Of a stretch of DNA of 64,000 nucleotides, positions 26,702-35,906 are shown piece by piece (position 1 is the first letter of the stretch; every line of letters starts with the position of its first letter). A program made the position numbers and the translations under genes. The notes under the pieces are model-generated. The model saw nothing but the letters and a program-made list of their open reading frames with translations, did not search any database and was not told the DNA's origin. Origin of the DNA: Bacteroidota bacterium (GTDB lineage: Bacteria > Bacteroidota > Bacteroidia > Chitinophagales > Chitinophagaceae); contig JAFAEM010000030.1 in the NCBI GenBank assembly GCA_023424015.1, positions 1 to 64,000 of the forward strand, given 5' to 3'.

Positions 26702-28102
26702 ATGGCTCTTAGCAGGATATGGTCGGCCTTTATCATCATTGCCCTTCTCACCGCTACTGTTAAATTCCTTGTTCAGCCCGGCCAACAACATATCTTCTCT
26801 CAATTAATGACCGGCAAAAATACCGACACTATCTCGGCGCGTACTGTAGATTCCCTTTCATTGCCTGCAGCCGTTCATGCGCAATTGCAGGTGCAAAAGC
26901 TAGCCATTTGGGAAAAGGATAATGTATATCGCACCGGCGATAATACCTACCGTGCATACAGAATTCAGGCAGCAAACGGCGTATTTGAAACATGTAAGGA
27001 TGCCGTCAACCTCTGTATAAACCTGATCGGCATCATGGCCCTATTTATGGGTTTTATGAGTATAGCTGAAAGGGCAGGAGGCGTGAGATTTTTATCCAGG
27101 GTTATCGGGCCATTTTTTTCCAGGATATTTCCATCGGTACCCCGCAATCACCCGTCGATGGGACATATGGTGATGAATTTTTCTGCCAACCTGATGGGCC
27201 TCGATAATGCTGCCACACCATTTGGAATTAAAGCCATGGAGAGCCTGCAGGAATTAAACGCCGACAAGGAACGGGCGTCCGACGCGCAAGTGATGTTTCT
27301 GTGTTTACATGCTTCAGGACTGACGCTCATTCCAACGGTTATCATCGCCGACAGGGTGGCCTTAAAGTCCGCGCATCCCACCGATATTTTCATTCCCTGC
27401 ATGATCGCCACATTTGTCGCGACGATGGCAGCCATGTCTATTGTAGCGTTTAAGCAAAAGATCCGCCTGTTTCAACCTGTGATACTGGCCTGGGTACTTG
27501 GCATAACCGCTGTAATCACGGCCCTGATCGTTTATATCAAAAAGCTGGATGCTGACCAGGTCCAGGTTTTTTCAGGCAGCCTGAGTAATGGCATCATCAT
27601 GCTGATTTTCCTGCTTATCATTTTAGGCGGGATCTATAAAAAGATAAACATCTTCGATGCCTTTATAGATGGTGCCAAAGGCGGGTTTGAAACAGCGGTG
27701 CGCATTATTCCCTACCTGGTAGGCTTACTGGTAGCGATCAGTCTTTTGAGAAACAGTGGTGCATTTGAATTTGTCCTGGACGGAATAAAGAACATTTTCG
27801 CTGTATTGAATGGTGATACCAGGGTTGTTGATGCATTGCCTACCGCTATTTTAAAACCTTTGAGTGGTAGCGGTGCAAGAGCAATGATGATCGACACGCT
27901 CAAATCTCATGGACCGGATTCATTTGCGGGCAACCTGGCATCCGTATTCCGCGGGTCGGCAGATACCACATTTTATATCGTAGCGGTTTATTTTGGAGCT
28001 GTGGCCATAAAGAATACAAGATATTCAGTTGGCACGATGTTGCTTGCCGACCTGGCAGGAATAATTACCGCAATCAGTATTAGCTACCTGTTTTTTGCAT
28101 AA
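26702..28102 (+). CDS. SpmA-SpmB fusion, nucleoside-recognition (Gate) membrane protein
   Basis: A 466-residue multi-span inner-membrane protein in which the two spore-maturation proteins of Bacillus are joined. The SpmA-like half includes GVFETCKDAVNLCINLIGIMALF, RNHPSMGHMVMNFSANLMGLDNAATPFGIKAME. The SpmB-like half begins near residue 300 and includes FDAFIDGAKGGFETAVRIIPYLVGLLVAI and FRGSADTTFYIVAVYFG. Both halves carry a Gate domain. The organism type does not sporulate, so the role must be general, probably small-molecule transport or envelope-related; the substrate is unknown. A LacI-type regulator starts 29 bp downstream on the same strand. Confidence 0.9.
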   Translation: MALSRIWSAFIIIALLTATVKFLVQPGQQHIFSQLMTGKNTDTISARTVDSLSLPAAVHAQLQVQKLAIWEKDNVYRTGDNTYRAYRIQAANGVFETCKDAVNLCINLIGIMALFMGFMSIAERAGGVRFLSRVIGPFFSRIFPSVPRNHPSMGHMVMNFSANLMGLDNAATPFGIKAMESLQELNADKERASDAQVMFLCLHASGLTLIPTVIIADRVALKSAHPTDIFIPCMIATFVATMAAMSIVAFKQKIRLFQPVILAWVLGITAVITALIVYIKKLDADQVQVFSGSLSNGIIMLIFLLIILGGIYKKINIFDAFIDGAKGGFETAVRIIPYLVGLLVAISLLRNSGAFEFVLDGIKNIFAVLNGDTRVVDALPTAILKPLSGSGARAMMIDTLKSHGPDSFAGNLASVFRGSADTTFYIVAVYFGAVAIKNTRYSVGTMLLADLAGIITAISISYLFFA

Positions 28103-28131
28103 ATAAATAGAAGAATATATATCTTCCGGTA

Positions 28132-29148
28132 GTGAAAAGAGTTTCACTGAAAGATGTGGCGAGGGAAGCTGGTATTTCTACCTCGGCTGTATCATTTATT
28201 TTAAATGGCAGGGCCGATGAAATGCGTATAAGTGAAGAGCTTCAGAAAAAAGTGAAGATCATTGCTGAAAAACTCGGCTATACACCCAACCAGATCGCGG
28301 TCAGCCTGCGCACCGGCCAATCAAAACTCATCGGACTTGTAGTTGAAAGTATTGCCGGACATTTTTTTGGCTTGCTGGCCAAGATCATCGAAGAACAGGC
28401 TGCCGCAGCAGGATACAAACTTCTTTACAGCAGTACTGAGAACAAAGCCCAGCGGGGAATAGAAATTTTGAGAATGTTTTCCCAGCACCAGGTGGATGGA
28501 TACCTCGTGACACCTGCAAAGGGTATGGAAAAAGAGATTGAGAACATTGCCAGGCACAACAAACCGCTTGTACTGATCGACAGTTATTTCCCCAATGACA
28601 ATATCTCCCATGTGCTTGCGGATAATTACCGGGGTACCATGATGGGCATGGAGCACTTGTTTGATAAAGGCTACCGGAATATTTTATTTGTCACCGTGAA
28701 ACTTCCCATGATCCAGATGGAGGAAAGAAAGCGGGCGTTTAAAGATGCTTTGCAGGCGAAACGTGTAAAAGGGATCAATGATAAGATCCTGGAGCTTCCC
28801 TTTAATTCCAGTGCTGATGAGATTGCCACCCAGGTGAAAAATTTTATCAAAGCGAAGCCCAGCGCTGACGCGATCTTTTTTGCTACCAATTATCTGGGTA
28901 TACATGGGCTTGAAGCTATACAGCAGGCGGGACTTTCTATGCCAAAAGATATTGCCATGATCTGTTTTGACGATCATGAGCTTTTCCGGCTTTTCCCTGG
29001 AGGAATTACGGCTATAAGGCAACCAATTCCTGAGATTGCTAAAACAGCGATTCAACTGTTGATCGCGCAGTTGGAATCAGGTACTGAAAAGCAGACCTGT
29101 GAAAAATTGGAACTGAGTCCTACATTAATTGCCCGTGGATCTACCTAG
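28132..29148 (+). CDS. LacI-family transcriptional regulator
   Basis: A 338-residue repressor-type regulator. The N-terminal helix-turn-helix reads VSLKDVAREAGISTSAVSFIL, with the hinge helix around GYTPNQIAVSLRTGQS. The rest is a periplasmic-binding-protein fold that should bind a sugar or related effector (LIGLVVESIAGHFFG at its start). The start codon is GTG at 28132, directly before KRVSLKDV. A GH92 mannosidase gene follows 66 bp later on the same strand, which makes that gene the most likely target. No clear palindromic operator was found in the short gap. Confidence 0.92.
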   Translation: MKRVSLKDVAREAGISTSAVSFILNGRADEMRISEELQKKVKIIAEKLGYTPNQIAVSLRTGQSKLIGLVVESIAGHFFGLLAKIIEEQAAAAGYKLLYSSTENKAQRGIEILRMFSQHQVDGYLVTPAKGMEKEIENIARHNKPLVLIDSYFPNDNISHVLADNYRGTMMGMEHLFDKGYRNILFVTVKLPMIQMEERKRAFKDALQAKRVKGINDKILELPFNSSADEIATQVKNFIKAKPSADAIFFATNYLGIHGLEAIQQAGLSMPKDIAMICFDDHELFRLFPGGITAIRQPIPEIAKTAIQLLIAQLESGTEKQTCEKLELSPTLIARGST

Positions 29149-29214
29149 GAAGTTTGTTTCCCGATAGACTTATCTTAGAAGCGAAAATCTTCACAATCAA
29201 CACATGCTTTAACA

Positions 29215-31521
29215 ATGAAATATTTGTCCGCGACCTGTCTCTTATTTTTTTCGCTTATCGCGCATTCGCAACATGTCAACAAGGTTTTGGATCCGGTCGA
29301 ATGGGTCAATCCCCTGATGGGCACAGATTCCAAGCCTTCACTTTCCAATGGCAACACTTATCCTACAATCGCCTTGCCCTGGGGCATGAATTTCTGGACC
29401 CCACAAACCGGGAGGATGGGTGATGGATGGGCATATACCTATGCCGCTGATAAGATCAATGGCTTTAAGCAGACCCACCAGCCTTCGCCCTGGATGAATG
29501 ATCATGGACAGTTTGCGATCATGCCCGTGACCGGTTCTTTGAAATTCAGGCAGGACGAACGGGCCAGTTGGTTTTCGCATAAAGCAGAAGTGGTAAAACC
29601 ATATTATTATAGCGTATACCTGGCGGATTATGATGTAAAAGCTGAACTTACACCCACCGAAAGAGCAGCGCAGTTCAGGTTTAGCTTTCCGGCAACCGAC
29701 AGCGCGTTTATTGTGGTCGACGCGTTTGACAAGGGCTCATTTGTCAGAATCATTCCTGCTGAAAAGAAGATCATGGGTTACACTACGAAAAACAGCGGGG
29801 GCGTGGGTGAAAATTTTAAAAATTATTTCGTGCTGCAATTCGATAAACCTTTTACAGCAGCACATACCTGGCATAAGTGGGGACTGGCAAAGGATACTTT
29901 GCAATATGCTGACGATCATACCGGCGCAGTGGTTCAGTTTAAAACAGAACGGCACGAGATCATTCATGTAACAGTAGCGTCTTCATTTATCAGTCATGAG
30001 CAGGCAGAACTTAATTTAAGAACTGAGATCGGAAATAGAAGTTTTGAACAGATCATGCGTAATGCAAAATCACGCTGGAATAAAGAACTAGGTCGAATAG
30101 CGGTTGAGGGCGGCACAGTTGAACAGGTTCAGACATTTTACTCCTGCCTGTACAGGACTTTATTTTTTCCTCAGAAAATGTATGAAACTGACGCTTCAGG
30201 AAAGGTACTGCATTATAGTCCCTATAACAGCAAGGTAATGCCAGGGTATTTATTTTCCGGAACGGGGTTCTGGGATACCTTCCGCGCATTGTACCCGTTT
30301 CTAAACCTGGTTTATCCCGGGATCAACAGGGAAATGCAGGAAGGACTTGTCAATGCATATAACGAAGGAGGGTTTCTTCCTGAATGGTCTAGTCCCGGTT
30401 ACAGGGATGTAATGATCGGGAATAATTCGGCTTCAGTGGTCGCCGACGCATATTTAAAAGGCCTTCGTGGATATGATATACATACGCTTTATGAAGCCCT
30501 CATCAAAGGCGCCAATACTGAAGGACCGTTAACTGCTGTTGCCAGGAAAGGAGCGAATTGGTACAACAGACTTGGATATGTACCTTATGATGTTGGCATC
30601 AACGAGAATGCAGCTCGTACACTGGAGTATGCATATGATGATTTTGCCATTGCCAAACTGGGTGAAGCATTAAAACGGCCCAAAGAAGAGATTGAAATGT
30701 ACCTAAAGCGATCACAGAACTATCGAAACCTGTTTGACCTTGAGACCAGATTAATGAGGGGAAAGAAAAAGGACGGGGTTTTTCAATCACCATTTAATCC
30801 ATTCAAGTGGGGCGATGCTTTTACCGAAGGTAATAGCTGGCATTATAGCTGGAGTGTGTTTCATGATATTGAAGGACTAAAACAACTGATGGGGGGTGAT
30901 GCGGCTTTCGCGGCGATGCTCGATTCTGTATTTGTCATGCCGCCTGTGTTCGACGAAAGCTACTACGGCAGCGTTATTCACGAGATCCGCGAGATGCAGA
31001 TCATGAATATGGGGCAATATGCGCATGGCAACCAGCCGATACAGCATATGATCTACCTGTACAATTATGCAGGGCAGCCCTGGAAAACGCAATACTGGGT
31101 CAGGCGTGCTATGAAAGAACTTTATAAACCTACACCTGATGGGTATTGTGGTGATGAAGATAATGGGCAAACTTCAGCCTGGTATGTCTTTTCGGCGATG
31201 GGTTTTTATCCCGTATGTCCCGCAACCGACCAATATGTGTTGGGAGCACCGCTTTTTAAAAAAATGACGATCACACTCGCAAGCGGTAAGAAACTTGTTA
31301 TCAGTGCACCGGGAAATAGTGATAAAAATGTTTATGTTCAGTCATTGCAATGGAATAATAAGCCTGTAACAAGAAACTGGGTCAGTCATGCTGAGCTGCA
31401 AAAAGGTGGTACATTAAGCTGGATTATGGGAAGCAAGCCAGAAAAACAAAGGGGAACAAAAGCTACAGCGTTTCCGTATTCTTTCTCTAATGAATATCCG
31501 GGGTTATTACCCCGGCCTTAA
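29215..31521 (+). CDS. GH92 family alpha-mannosidase
   Basis: A 768-residue secreted glycoside hydrolase. A signal peptide ends near IAHSQ (about residue 19). The N-terminal beta-sandwich starts with VEWVNPLMGTDSKPSLSNGNTYPTIALPWGMNFWTPQTG, the family signature. The (alpha/alpha)6 domain carries GTGFWDTFRALYPFLNLVYP and the C-terminal GDEDNGQTSAWYVFSAMGFYPVCPATDQYVLG. GH92 enzymes are calcium-dependent exo-mannosidases that trim alpha-mannose linkages of N-glycans or fungal mannan by inversion. It lies next to a LacI regulator but its SusC/SusD pair is separate, on the opposite strand. Confidence 0.95.
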   Translation: MKYLSATCLLFFSLIAHSQHVNKVLDPVEWVNPLMGTDSKPSLSNGNTYPTIALPWGMNFWTPQTGRMGDGWAYTYAADKINGFKQTHQPSPWMNDHGQFAIMPVTGSLKFRQDERASWFSHKAEVVKPYYYSVYLADYDVKAELTPTERAAQFRFSFPATDSAFIVVDAFDKGSFVRIIPAEKKIMGYTTKNSGGVGENFKNYFVLQFDKPFTAAHTWHKWGLAKDTLQYADDHTGAVVQFKTERHEIIHVTVASSFISHEQAELNLRTEIGNRSFEQIMRNAKSRWNKELGRIAVEGGTVEQVQTFYSCLYRTLFFPQKMYETDASGKVLHYSPYNSKVMPGYLFSGTGFWDTFRALYPFLNLVYPGINREMQEGLVNAYNEGGFLPEWSSPGYRDVMIGNNSASVVADAYLKGLRGYDIHTLYEALIKGANTEGPLTAVARKGANWYNRLGYVPYDVGINENAARTLEYAYDDFAIAKLGEALKRPKEEIEMYLKRSQNYRNLFDLETRLMRGKKKDGVFQSPFNPFKWGDAFTEGNSWHYSWSVFHDIEGLKQLMGGDAAFAAMLDSVFVMPPVFDESYYGSVIHEIREMQIMNMGQYAHGNQPIQHMIYLYNYAGQPWKTQYWVRRAMKELYKPTPDGYCGDEDNGQTSAWYVFSAMGFYPVCPATDQYVLGAPLFKKMTITLASGKKLVISAPGNSDKNVYVQSLQWNNKPVTRNWVSHAELQKGGTLSWIMGSKPEKQRGTKATAFPYSFSNEYPGLLPRP

Positions 31522-31558
31522 TTATATTGGGTTGAGTTTCGCCGCAATTTCTAATAAT

Positions 31559-31589
31559 AAACCGGTCACGGGTTCCCCGTGGCCGGTTT
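31559..31589. terminator. Bidirectional terminator hairpin between convergent genes
   Basis: AAACCGG, CACGGG, loop TTC, then CCCGTG and CCGGTTT form a ~14 bp stem with a single T/G position inside. It separates the GH92 gene from the convergent Pmp3-like gene. Confidence 0.75.
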
Positions 31590-31618
31590 ATCGTCAGGAA
31601 AAACCTATCGATCAATTT

Positions 31619-32041
31619 TTATTCGTCACCCAGGATAACGATCAGTGCATAGATCACACCGGGTAGCCAAAATAAAAGTGTCAGGAGCAGGCTGATCCAG
31701 AATTTGGAATTAATTTCTCCCTGGTGGAGGTACACCGCAAGAGGTGGCAGCAGGATGGCCAGGATTACCAATAAAAGGGTATTGGTACTGGGCTCGGCAC
31801 CGGATTTCTTTGCCGCTTTATACGCTTTTATCTCTTTTTTAGCCTCCTTAATACGGGACTTCCTCTCTTTTTTTGAGAGGCTTTTGAATTCTTTAATGGC
31901 CGCTCTGGTAGTTGCCGGATCGGGCTCGCTGGGCAATGAAGCGGGGGAGGAAGAAGGTAAAACCAATGCCGCGTAAGAGAAACTGTGGAATGCCGGGGCC
32001 ATTAATAAAAGGGCCACTGTGAAAAATAAAATTCTTTTCAT
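31619..32041 (-). CDS. YqaE/Pmp3-family membrane protein with N-terminal extension
   Basis: A 140-residue protein whose last ~55 residues match the small Pmp3/YqaE family: two adjacent spans with LLLVILAILLPPLAVYL and the closing FWLPGVIYALIVILGDE. An N-terminal signal-like segment ends near SFSYA, followed by a Ser/Pro-rich and then a strongly basic Lys-rich stretch (residues ~50-80). Such extended forms are common in Bacteroidota. Known members of the core family influence membrane potential and salt tolerance; the exact role here is unknown. The stop lies near a bidirectional terminator shared with the GH92 gene. Confidence 0.87.
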   Translation of the reverse strand: MKRILFFTVALLLMAPAFHSFSYAALVLPSSSPASLPSEPDPATTRAAIKEFKSLSKKERKSRIKEAKKEIKAYKAAKKSGAEPSTNTLLLVILAILLPPLAVYLHQGEINSKFWISLLLTLLFWLPGVIYALIVILGDE

Positions 32042-32109
32042 TTTGCGTGGGTTTAGGGTTTATAATGATTGCGGATGCAAATGTCGCTATAAAAATATTA
32101 TCAGCATTA

Positions 32110-33963
32110 TCACTGATACTCCAGGAGCGAAACCTTGCCATCCATGGTTGTGACGAGTAATTGGTTTTTCGATAAAGGCTGCAAGTTCGTAACAAGTCCA
32201 TTCGATGTCTTATGCTTCCACAACACATTTCCATTATCACGCCTGAGGGCCACCGTCACACCCGACTGGGTCGGTACAAAAACCACGTTATTATTTTCTA
32301 CAATGGCCGTTGGGCTTATCTCATAACCCAGCGATACTTCGCTTTTCCAAACCGGCGACATATCGTTAGCTGACGTGGACATGCCATAAACATTTCCTTC
32401 CATTGTTTTTACAAATATCAGGCCGCTATCTTTTGACATACCCATCGACTCCCTTACACGTATGGCGGGGTCATTTTTTCTCCATATCACCGAACCCGTA
32501 TTGGCATCCAGGCAGGTCATGTAGCGATCGGGTGCTACGATGAATACCCGGTTGGCGGTTGCCATTGGGAAAACCGCTGCCGGTGACAAGTTCCGGCTTG
32601 CGCTGCCATTGTTCCATTTCCATACCAACTGGCCGGTATGAATATCCAGGCAGTAAAAATCTTTAAACCAACAACCAAAGTAAATCTTGTTATTATAAAC
32701 CAGCGGCTTCGTTACCACGAACCCAGCCACCTGGTCGAAATCCCATCTAAGTGTTCCCGTGCGGATATCAATAGCCCTGAAATGACCATCCGACGCACCG
32801 ATATAGGCAATGCCATTGTGGATCACAGGATTTCCCAGGACTGCCTTACCGGCTTTTATTTTCCAGAGAAGCTTACCTTTTTTGGCGGAAAGGCCATAAA
32901 TAAAATTATCTGAAGAAGCGGCTACTACAATATTATTGCTGACTGCGGGGATAGAATAGATCTTTCCACCGGTCATGAATCTCCAAATAGCCATTCCATT
33001 TTTCTTTTTCAACGCCACCACTTCACCATTCGTGTTGGTAACAAACACCGATTTGCCACTCGCTGTGGCACCCGATCCGATATCACTGTCGTCCTGGTAG
33101 GTCCATTTTGCTTTTACCTGGGGATAGGTTTTGTTGATCTCATAGCTGGGACGGAAGTAGGTTGTTTTAGAACTTTTAAAATCGATCTTATTGAGCGTTA
33201 CCGTTGCCCAGGCGGGCTTTGTTTCCACACCTGGTGTTCTTTCCTGGTAGGTAACGGTATTATTTTTTATCGTTACAATGTTATAGCCCCCAACTTCATT
33301 CCTGGCGCGCAGGTTCGATCTGCCAACCACCGCAGGTATGTCTTCGAAGTTTGTTACGCGATTTGTATGCAGGTGACCACAGATGGCAAGTTGAATATTT
33401 TTTTGCTTTAACCGGTCGATCGCTTCAAACCAGTTGTTCAAACCCGAGTCGAGCGGGTAGTGGTTGGCAAAAACGATTGGGGTGTTGTCGTCAGTAGCTT
33501 TAAGCACTGAATCAAGCCACACGATATTCTCTCTTGGAATCTGCCCGGGACTCATCCTCATATTCGGACCCGAGTGTGTTCCCAGGAATAAAAAGCCACC
33601 GGCATTAAAAGCAAAGGTTTCATTGCCAAAAACCTTTTTAAAGGTGTTGGCACCGCTTTCCGACCAGTTGCTGTCATGGTTACCCGGAATGATATGCCAG
33701 GGCTTGTTAAGACTGTCAAGGATCTGTTTCGCCAACTTAATCTCTTCATCAGAACCAAATTCAGTGATATCACCAGTGATGATGACAAACTGAATGGATG
33801 CATCTTCGTTGATATCCTTTACCGTTCTACGCAGATCATCCGCACCGGTGGAACCGCCGACATGCGTATCGGAAAGATGGACAAATTTTAGTTCTGACTG
33901 AGCAAGCGAAAAGGTTGCTGATAAAGCTAGTACAACCAACAGGGGGAGGATTTTTTTGATCAT
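32110..33963 (-). CDS. Metallophosphoesterase fused to a PQQ-like beta-propeller
   Basis: A 617-residue secreted protein. The signal peptide (KKILPLLVVLALSATFSLAQ) is followed by a calcineurin-type phosphoesterase domain at about residues 25-250. Metal-binding motifs are SDTHVGG, ITGDITEFG, IPGNHDS, FANHYPLD and CGHLHTNR. The C-terminal half is a propeller built of repeats such as GKLLWKIKAG, GTLRWDFDQV, GQLVWKWNNG and GNVLWKHKTS, which may bind a substrate or protein. It is the last gene after DeoR, SusC and SusD on this strand but follows a terminator. I set the start at MIKKIL; the longer frame has a poor signal. The substrate is unknown. Confidence 0.9.
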   Translation of the reverse strand: MIKKILPLLVVLALSATFSLAQSELKFVHLSDTHVGGSTGADDLRRTVKDINEDASIQFVIITGDITEFGSDEEIKLAKQILDSLNKPWHIIPGNHDSNWSESGANTFKKVFGNETFAFNAGGFLFLGTHSGPNMRMSPGQIPRENIVWLDSVLKATDDNTPIVFANHYPLDSGLNNWFEAIDRLKQKNIQLAICGHLHTNRVTNFEDIPAVVGRSNLRARNEVGGYNIVTIKNNTVTYQERTPGVETKPAWATVTLNKIDFKSSKTTYFRPSYEINKTYPQVKAKWTYQDDSDIGSGATASGKSVFVTNTNGEVVALKKKNGMAIWRFMTGGKIYSIPAVSNNIVVAASSDNFIYGLSAKKGKLLWKIKAGKAVLGNPVIHNGIAYIGASDGHFRAIDIRTGTLRWDFDQVAGFVVTKPLVYNNKIYFGCWFKDFYCLDIHTGQLVWKWNNGSASRNLSPAAVFPMATANRVFIVAPDRYMTCLDANTGSVIWRKNDPAIRVRESMGMSKDSGLIFVKTMEGNVYGMSTSANDMSPVWKSEVSLGYEISPTAIVENNNVVFVPTQSGVTVALRRDNGNVLWKHKTSNGLVTNLQPLSKNQLLVTTMDGKVSLLEYQ

Positions 33964-33992
33964 AATAAGGATTGGTTTGTAATGTAACAAAA

Positions 33993-34017
33993 GAAGCCGT
34001 CTTTAGATGACGGCTTC
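33993..34017 (-). terminator. Terminator after susD
   Basis: On the minus strand GAAGCCGTC, a 7 bp loop, GACGGCTTC, then TTTT. It divides SusCD from the downstream phosphoesterase gene and may set a lower expression level for the latter. Confidence 0.75.
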
Positions 34018-34055
34018 CTTTAAATAACTATTGCTTTATTACCAATGAATAATCT

Positions 34056-35894
34056 CTATTGCCAGCCCTGGGTTTGGGTTAATGTATAACCGCGTTCCTG
34101 GTACTGTGTAATTTGAGACTGCCCAATTGGCGACAGGTAATTCTTATCGGTGAAAGGATTCCTGTTTTGTGCGTTTTCTACCATCCAGAAACCTTCCATG
34201 TCATTGCCGTTGGTGCCGTTCCAGGTTACAACAGTGCCATCAGCTTTCTTAACCCGGATCTTACCGATATTGGCGGTAGTCAGGTAGCTGGGGATTTCCG
34301 TCAGCACATTCACCCAGGGACCCTGGAAGTAGTCGGGGTTGGTGCTGAAGTCCATATAGTTTAATTTTTTCCACCTTTTAATATCAAGCAGGCGGGTATG
34401 TTCAAAAACGAACTCCATCCTTCTTTCGCGACGAATTTCCCAGATCAGTGCAGGTACATCTGCATCACGAAGCGGATCGTTGGGCAATGCTGCCAGGCTC
34501 AGTGGTTCTGTTTTCTCTACGCCTTTTGCAGCGGCAACGGCATCTACGGGGCGACTGCGGATCGCGTTGATCGATTTATCGATATCAGCCTGTGTTACAG
34601 CCGGCCCACCAAAACTTTCTGCCAAAACGGCTTTAGCTTCGATCCAGTTTAAAACAACTTCCGCTAAACGGATCACCGGTGCATCGCTTGTATTGGTATT
34701 GCTACCCCAGGCCGGGGGATATGTCTTACCGATATAGGTAATGGCATCCCTTGACGCAAATTTATAGCCGTAAAGCAGTGTAGCCGATGAACCAAGCGGA
34801 CGGTCAACGAAAGTAGCTTCGAAACGGGGATCCCTTGTTCTTACCAGGTCCGCAATAGCGAAGCTTTCGGCATCAGGTACAGTAGAGTTCTGATATACTT
34901 CTCCATCATTTGCAATAAATGATTTGATCAGTACCAGGTTGGCATCGACACCCACTACTTCTGTTCCATTCTGATATGAACCGATCGCGTGTGTAATGCT
35001 TAACGCCGCATCATACACCCTGTAAAGGATCACTTCCGGGTGGCCGGCAAGGCTTTCAGAAGAGAAAATGGATTTGAAGTCGCGACTAAAGTTGTACTTG
35101 CCGCTGTTCATCACAACATCAGCGGCCTCAACAGCAAATTCCAGGTATTTTTTCGCACGGCTTGCATCGATACCATGGTAGTGTTGGTATGTTCCTTCAA
35201 ACAACATGAAGCGTGAAATGAATGCGGCAGCGATATACTTGTTCAGGTAAAGGGTGCCATCATTTTCGCGGATATTGGCCAATACGTATTTCAGGTCGTC
35301 GTACACATGATCCATCACCACTCCGCGATCATCACGATCTTTGAAAAGAAGATCAAGCTCAGTGTTCAAAACTTCTTTATCATACCAGGGTACATCGCCG
35401 AACACGCTTACCAGGCGGGTATATTCAAATGCCCTGAAAAACCTGGCTACGGCAGTCCAGTGGCGCGAGGCTTCGTCGGAGATTTTGCCACCCATCACGT
35501 TGGCGATACGATCCTGCATGATATTGGCTTTTCGTACCCAGGCAAAATTCCAGGTAGGTCCGGCATACGTTGCCATCCAGGCTGCTGCTTCTGCAACAGA
35601 TCCCCTTGAAGCAGGAATGGAGGTTTCAAAACTTGACTGTACATTTTTGCTGGTTAGGTCATCGTTGAAAGTGTAACCTCTTACTGGTGTATAGTCTGCG
35701 GTAAACGATGTTGCAAAGCCATTGAAAAATTGCGGGTAGAACGAATTTGCAAATAATCGCAAATCGTTTTCATTTCGCCAGAACCCCGGGCCATCGATGA
35801 TCTCATCGAGAGGTGGCCGGTCAAGGACTTCCTTATTGCACGACACGAAAACCATGCTGGCGATTAAAAAGTTCAGAAATTTAATATATTTCAT
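34056..35894 (-). CDS. RagB/SusD family nutrient-binding outer-membrane lipoprotein
   Basis: A 612-residue surface lipoprotein. The lipobox is MVFVSC, with the lipidated cysteine near residue 19. SusD-type features are the helical TPR-like N-terminal part (WRNENDLRLFANSFYPQF, FFRAFEYTRLVSVFGDVPWYDK) and the C-terminal RRERRMEFVFEHTRLLDIKRW. It caps the SusC-like transporter and delivers ligand to it. The partner gene ends 12 bp upstream. The ligand cannot be read from sequence; the closeness of a phosphoesterase suggests a phosphorylated compound, which is only inference. Confidence 0.95.
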   Translation of the reverse strand: MKYIKFLNFLIASMVFVSCNKEVLDRPPLDEIIDGPGFWRNENDLRLFANSFYPQFFNGFATSFTADYTPVRGYTFNDDLTSKNVQSSFETSIPASRGSVAEAAAWMATYAGPTWNFAWVRKANIMQDRIANVMGGKISDEASRHWTAVARFFRAFEYTRLVSVFGDVPWYDKEVLNTELDLLFKDRDDRGVVMDHVYDDLKYVLANIRENDGTLYLNKYIAAAFISRFMLFEGTYQHYHGIDASRAKKYLEFAVEAADVVMNSGKYNFSRDFKSIFSSESLAGHPEVILYRVYDAALSITHAIGSYQNGTEVVGVDANLVLIKSFIANDGEVYQNSTVPDAESFAIADLVRTRDPRFEATFVDRPLGSSATLLYGYKFASRDAITYIGKTYPPAWGSNTNTSDAPVIRLAEVVLNWIEAKAVLAESFGGPAVTQADIDKSINAIRSRPVDAVAAAKGVEKTEPLSLAALPNDPLRDADVPALIWEIRRERRMEFVFEHTRLLDIKRWKKLNYMDFSTNPDYFQGPWVNVLTEIPSYLTTANIGKIRVKKADGTVVTWNGTNGNDMEGFWMVENAQNRNPFTDKNYLSPIGQSQITQYQERGYTLTQTQGWQ

Positions 35895-35906
35895 GTTTGT
35901 TGTTTT

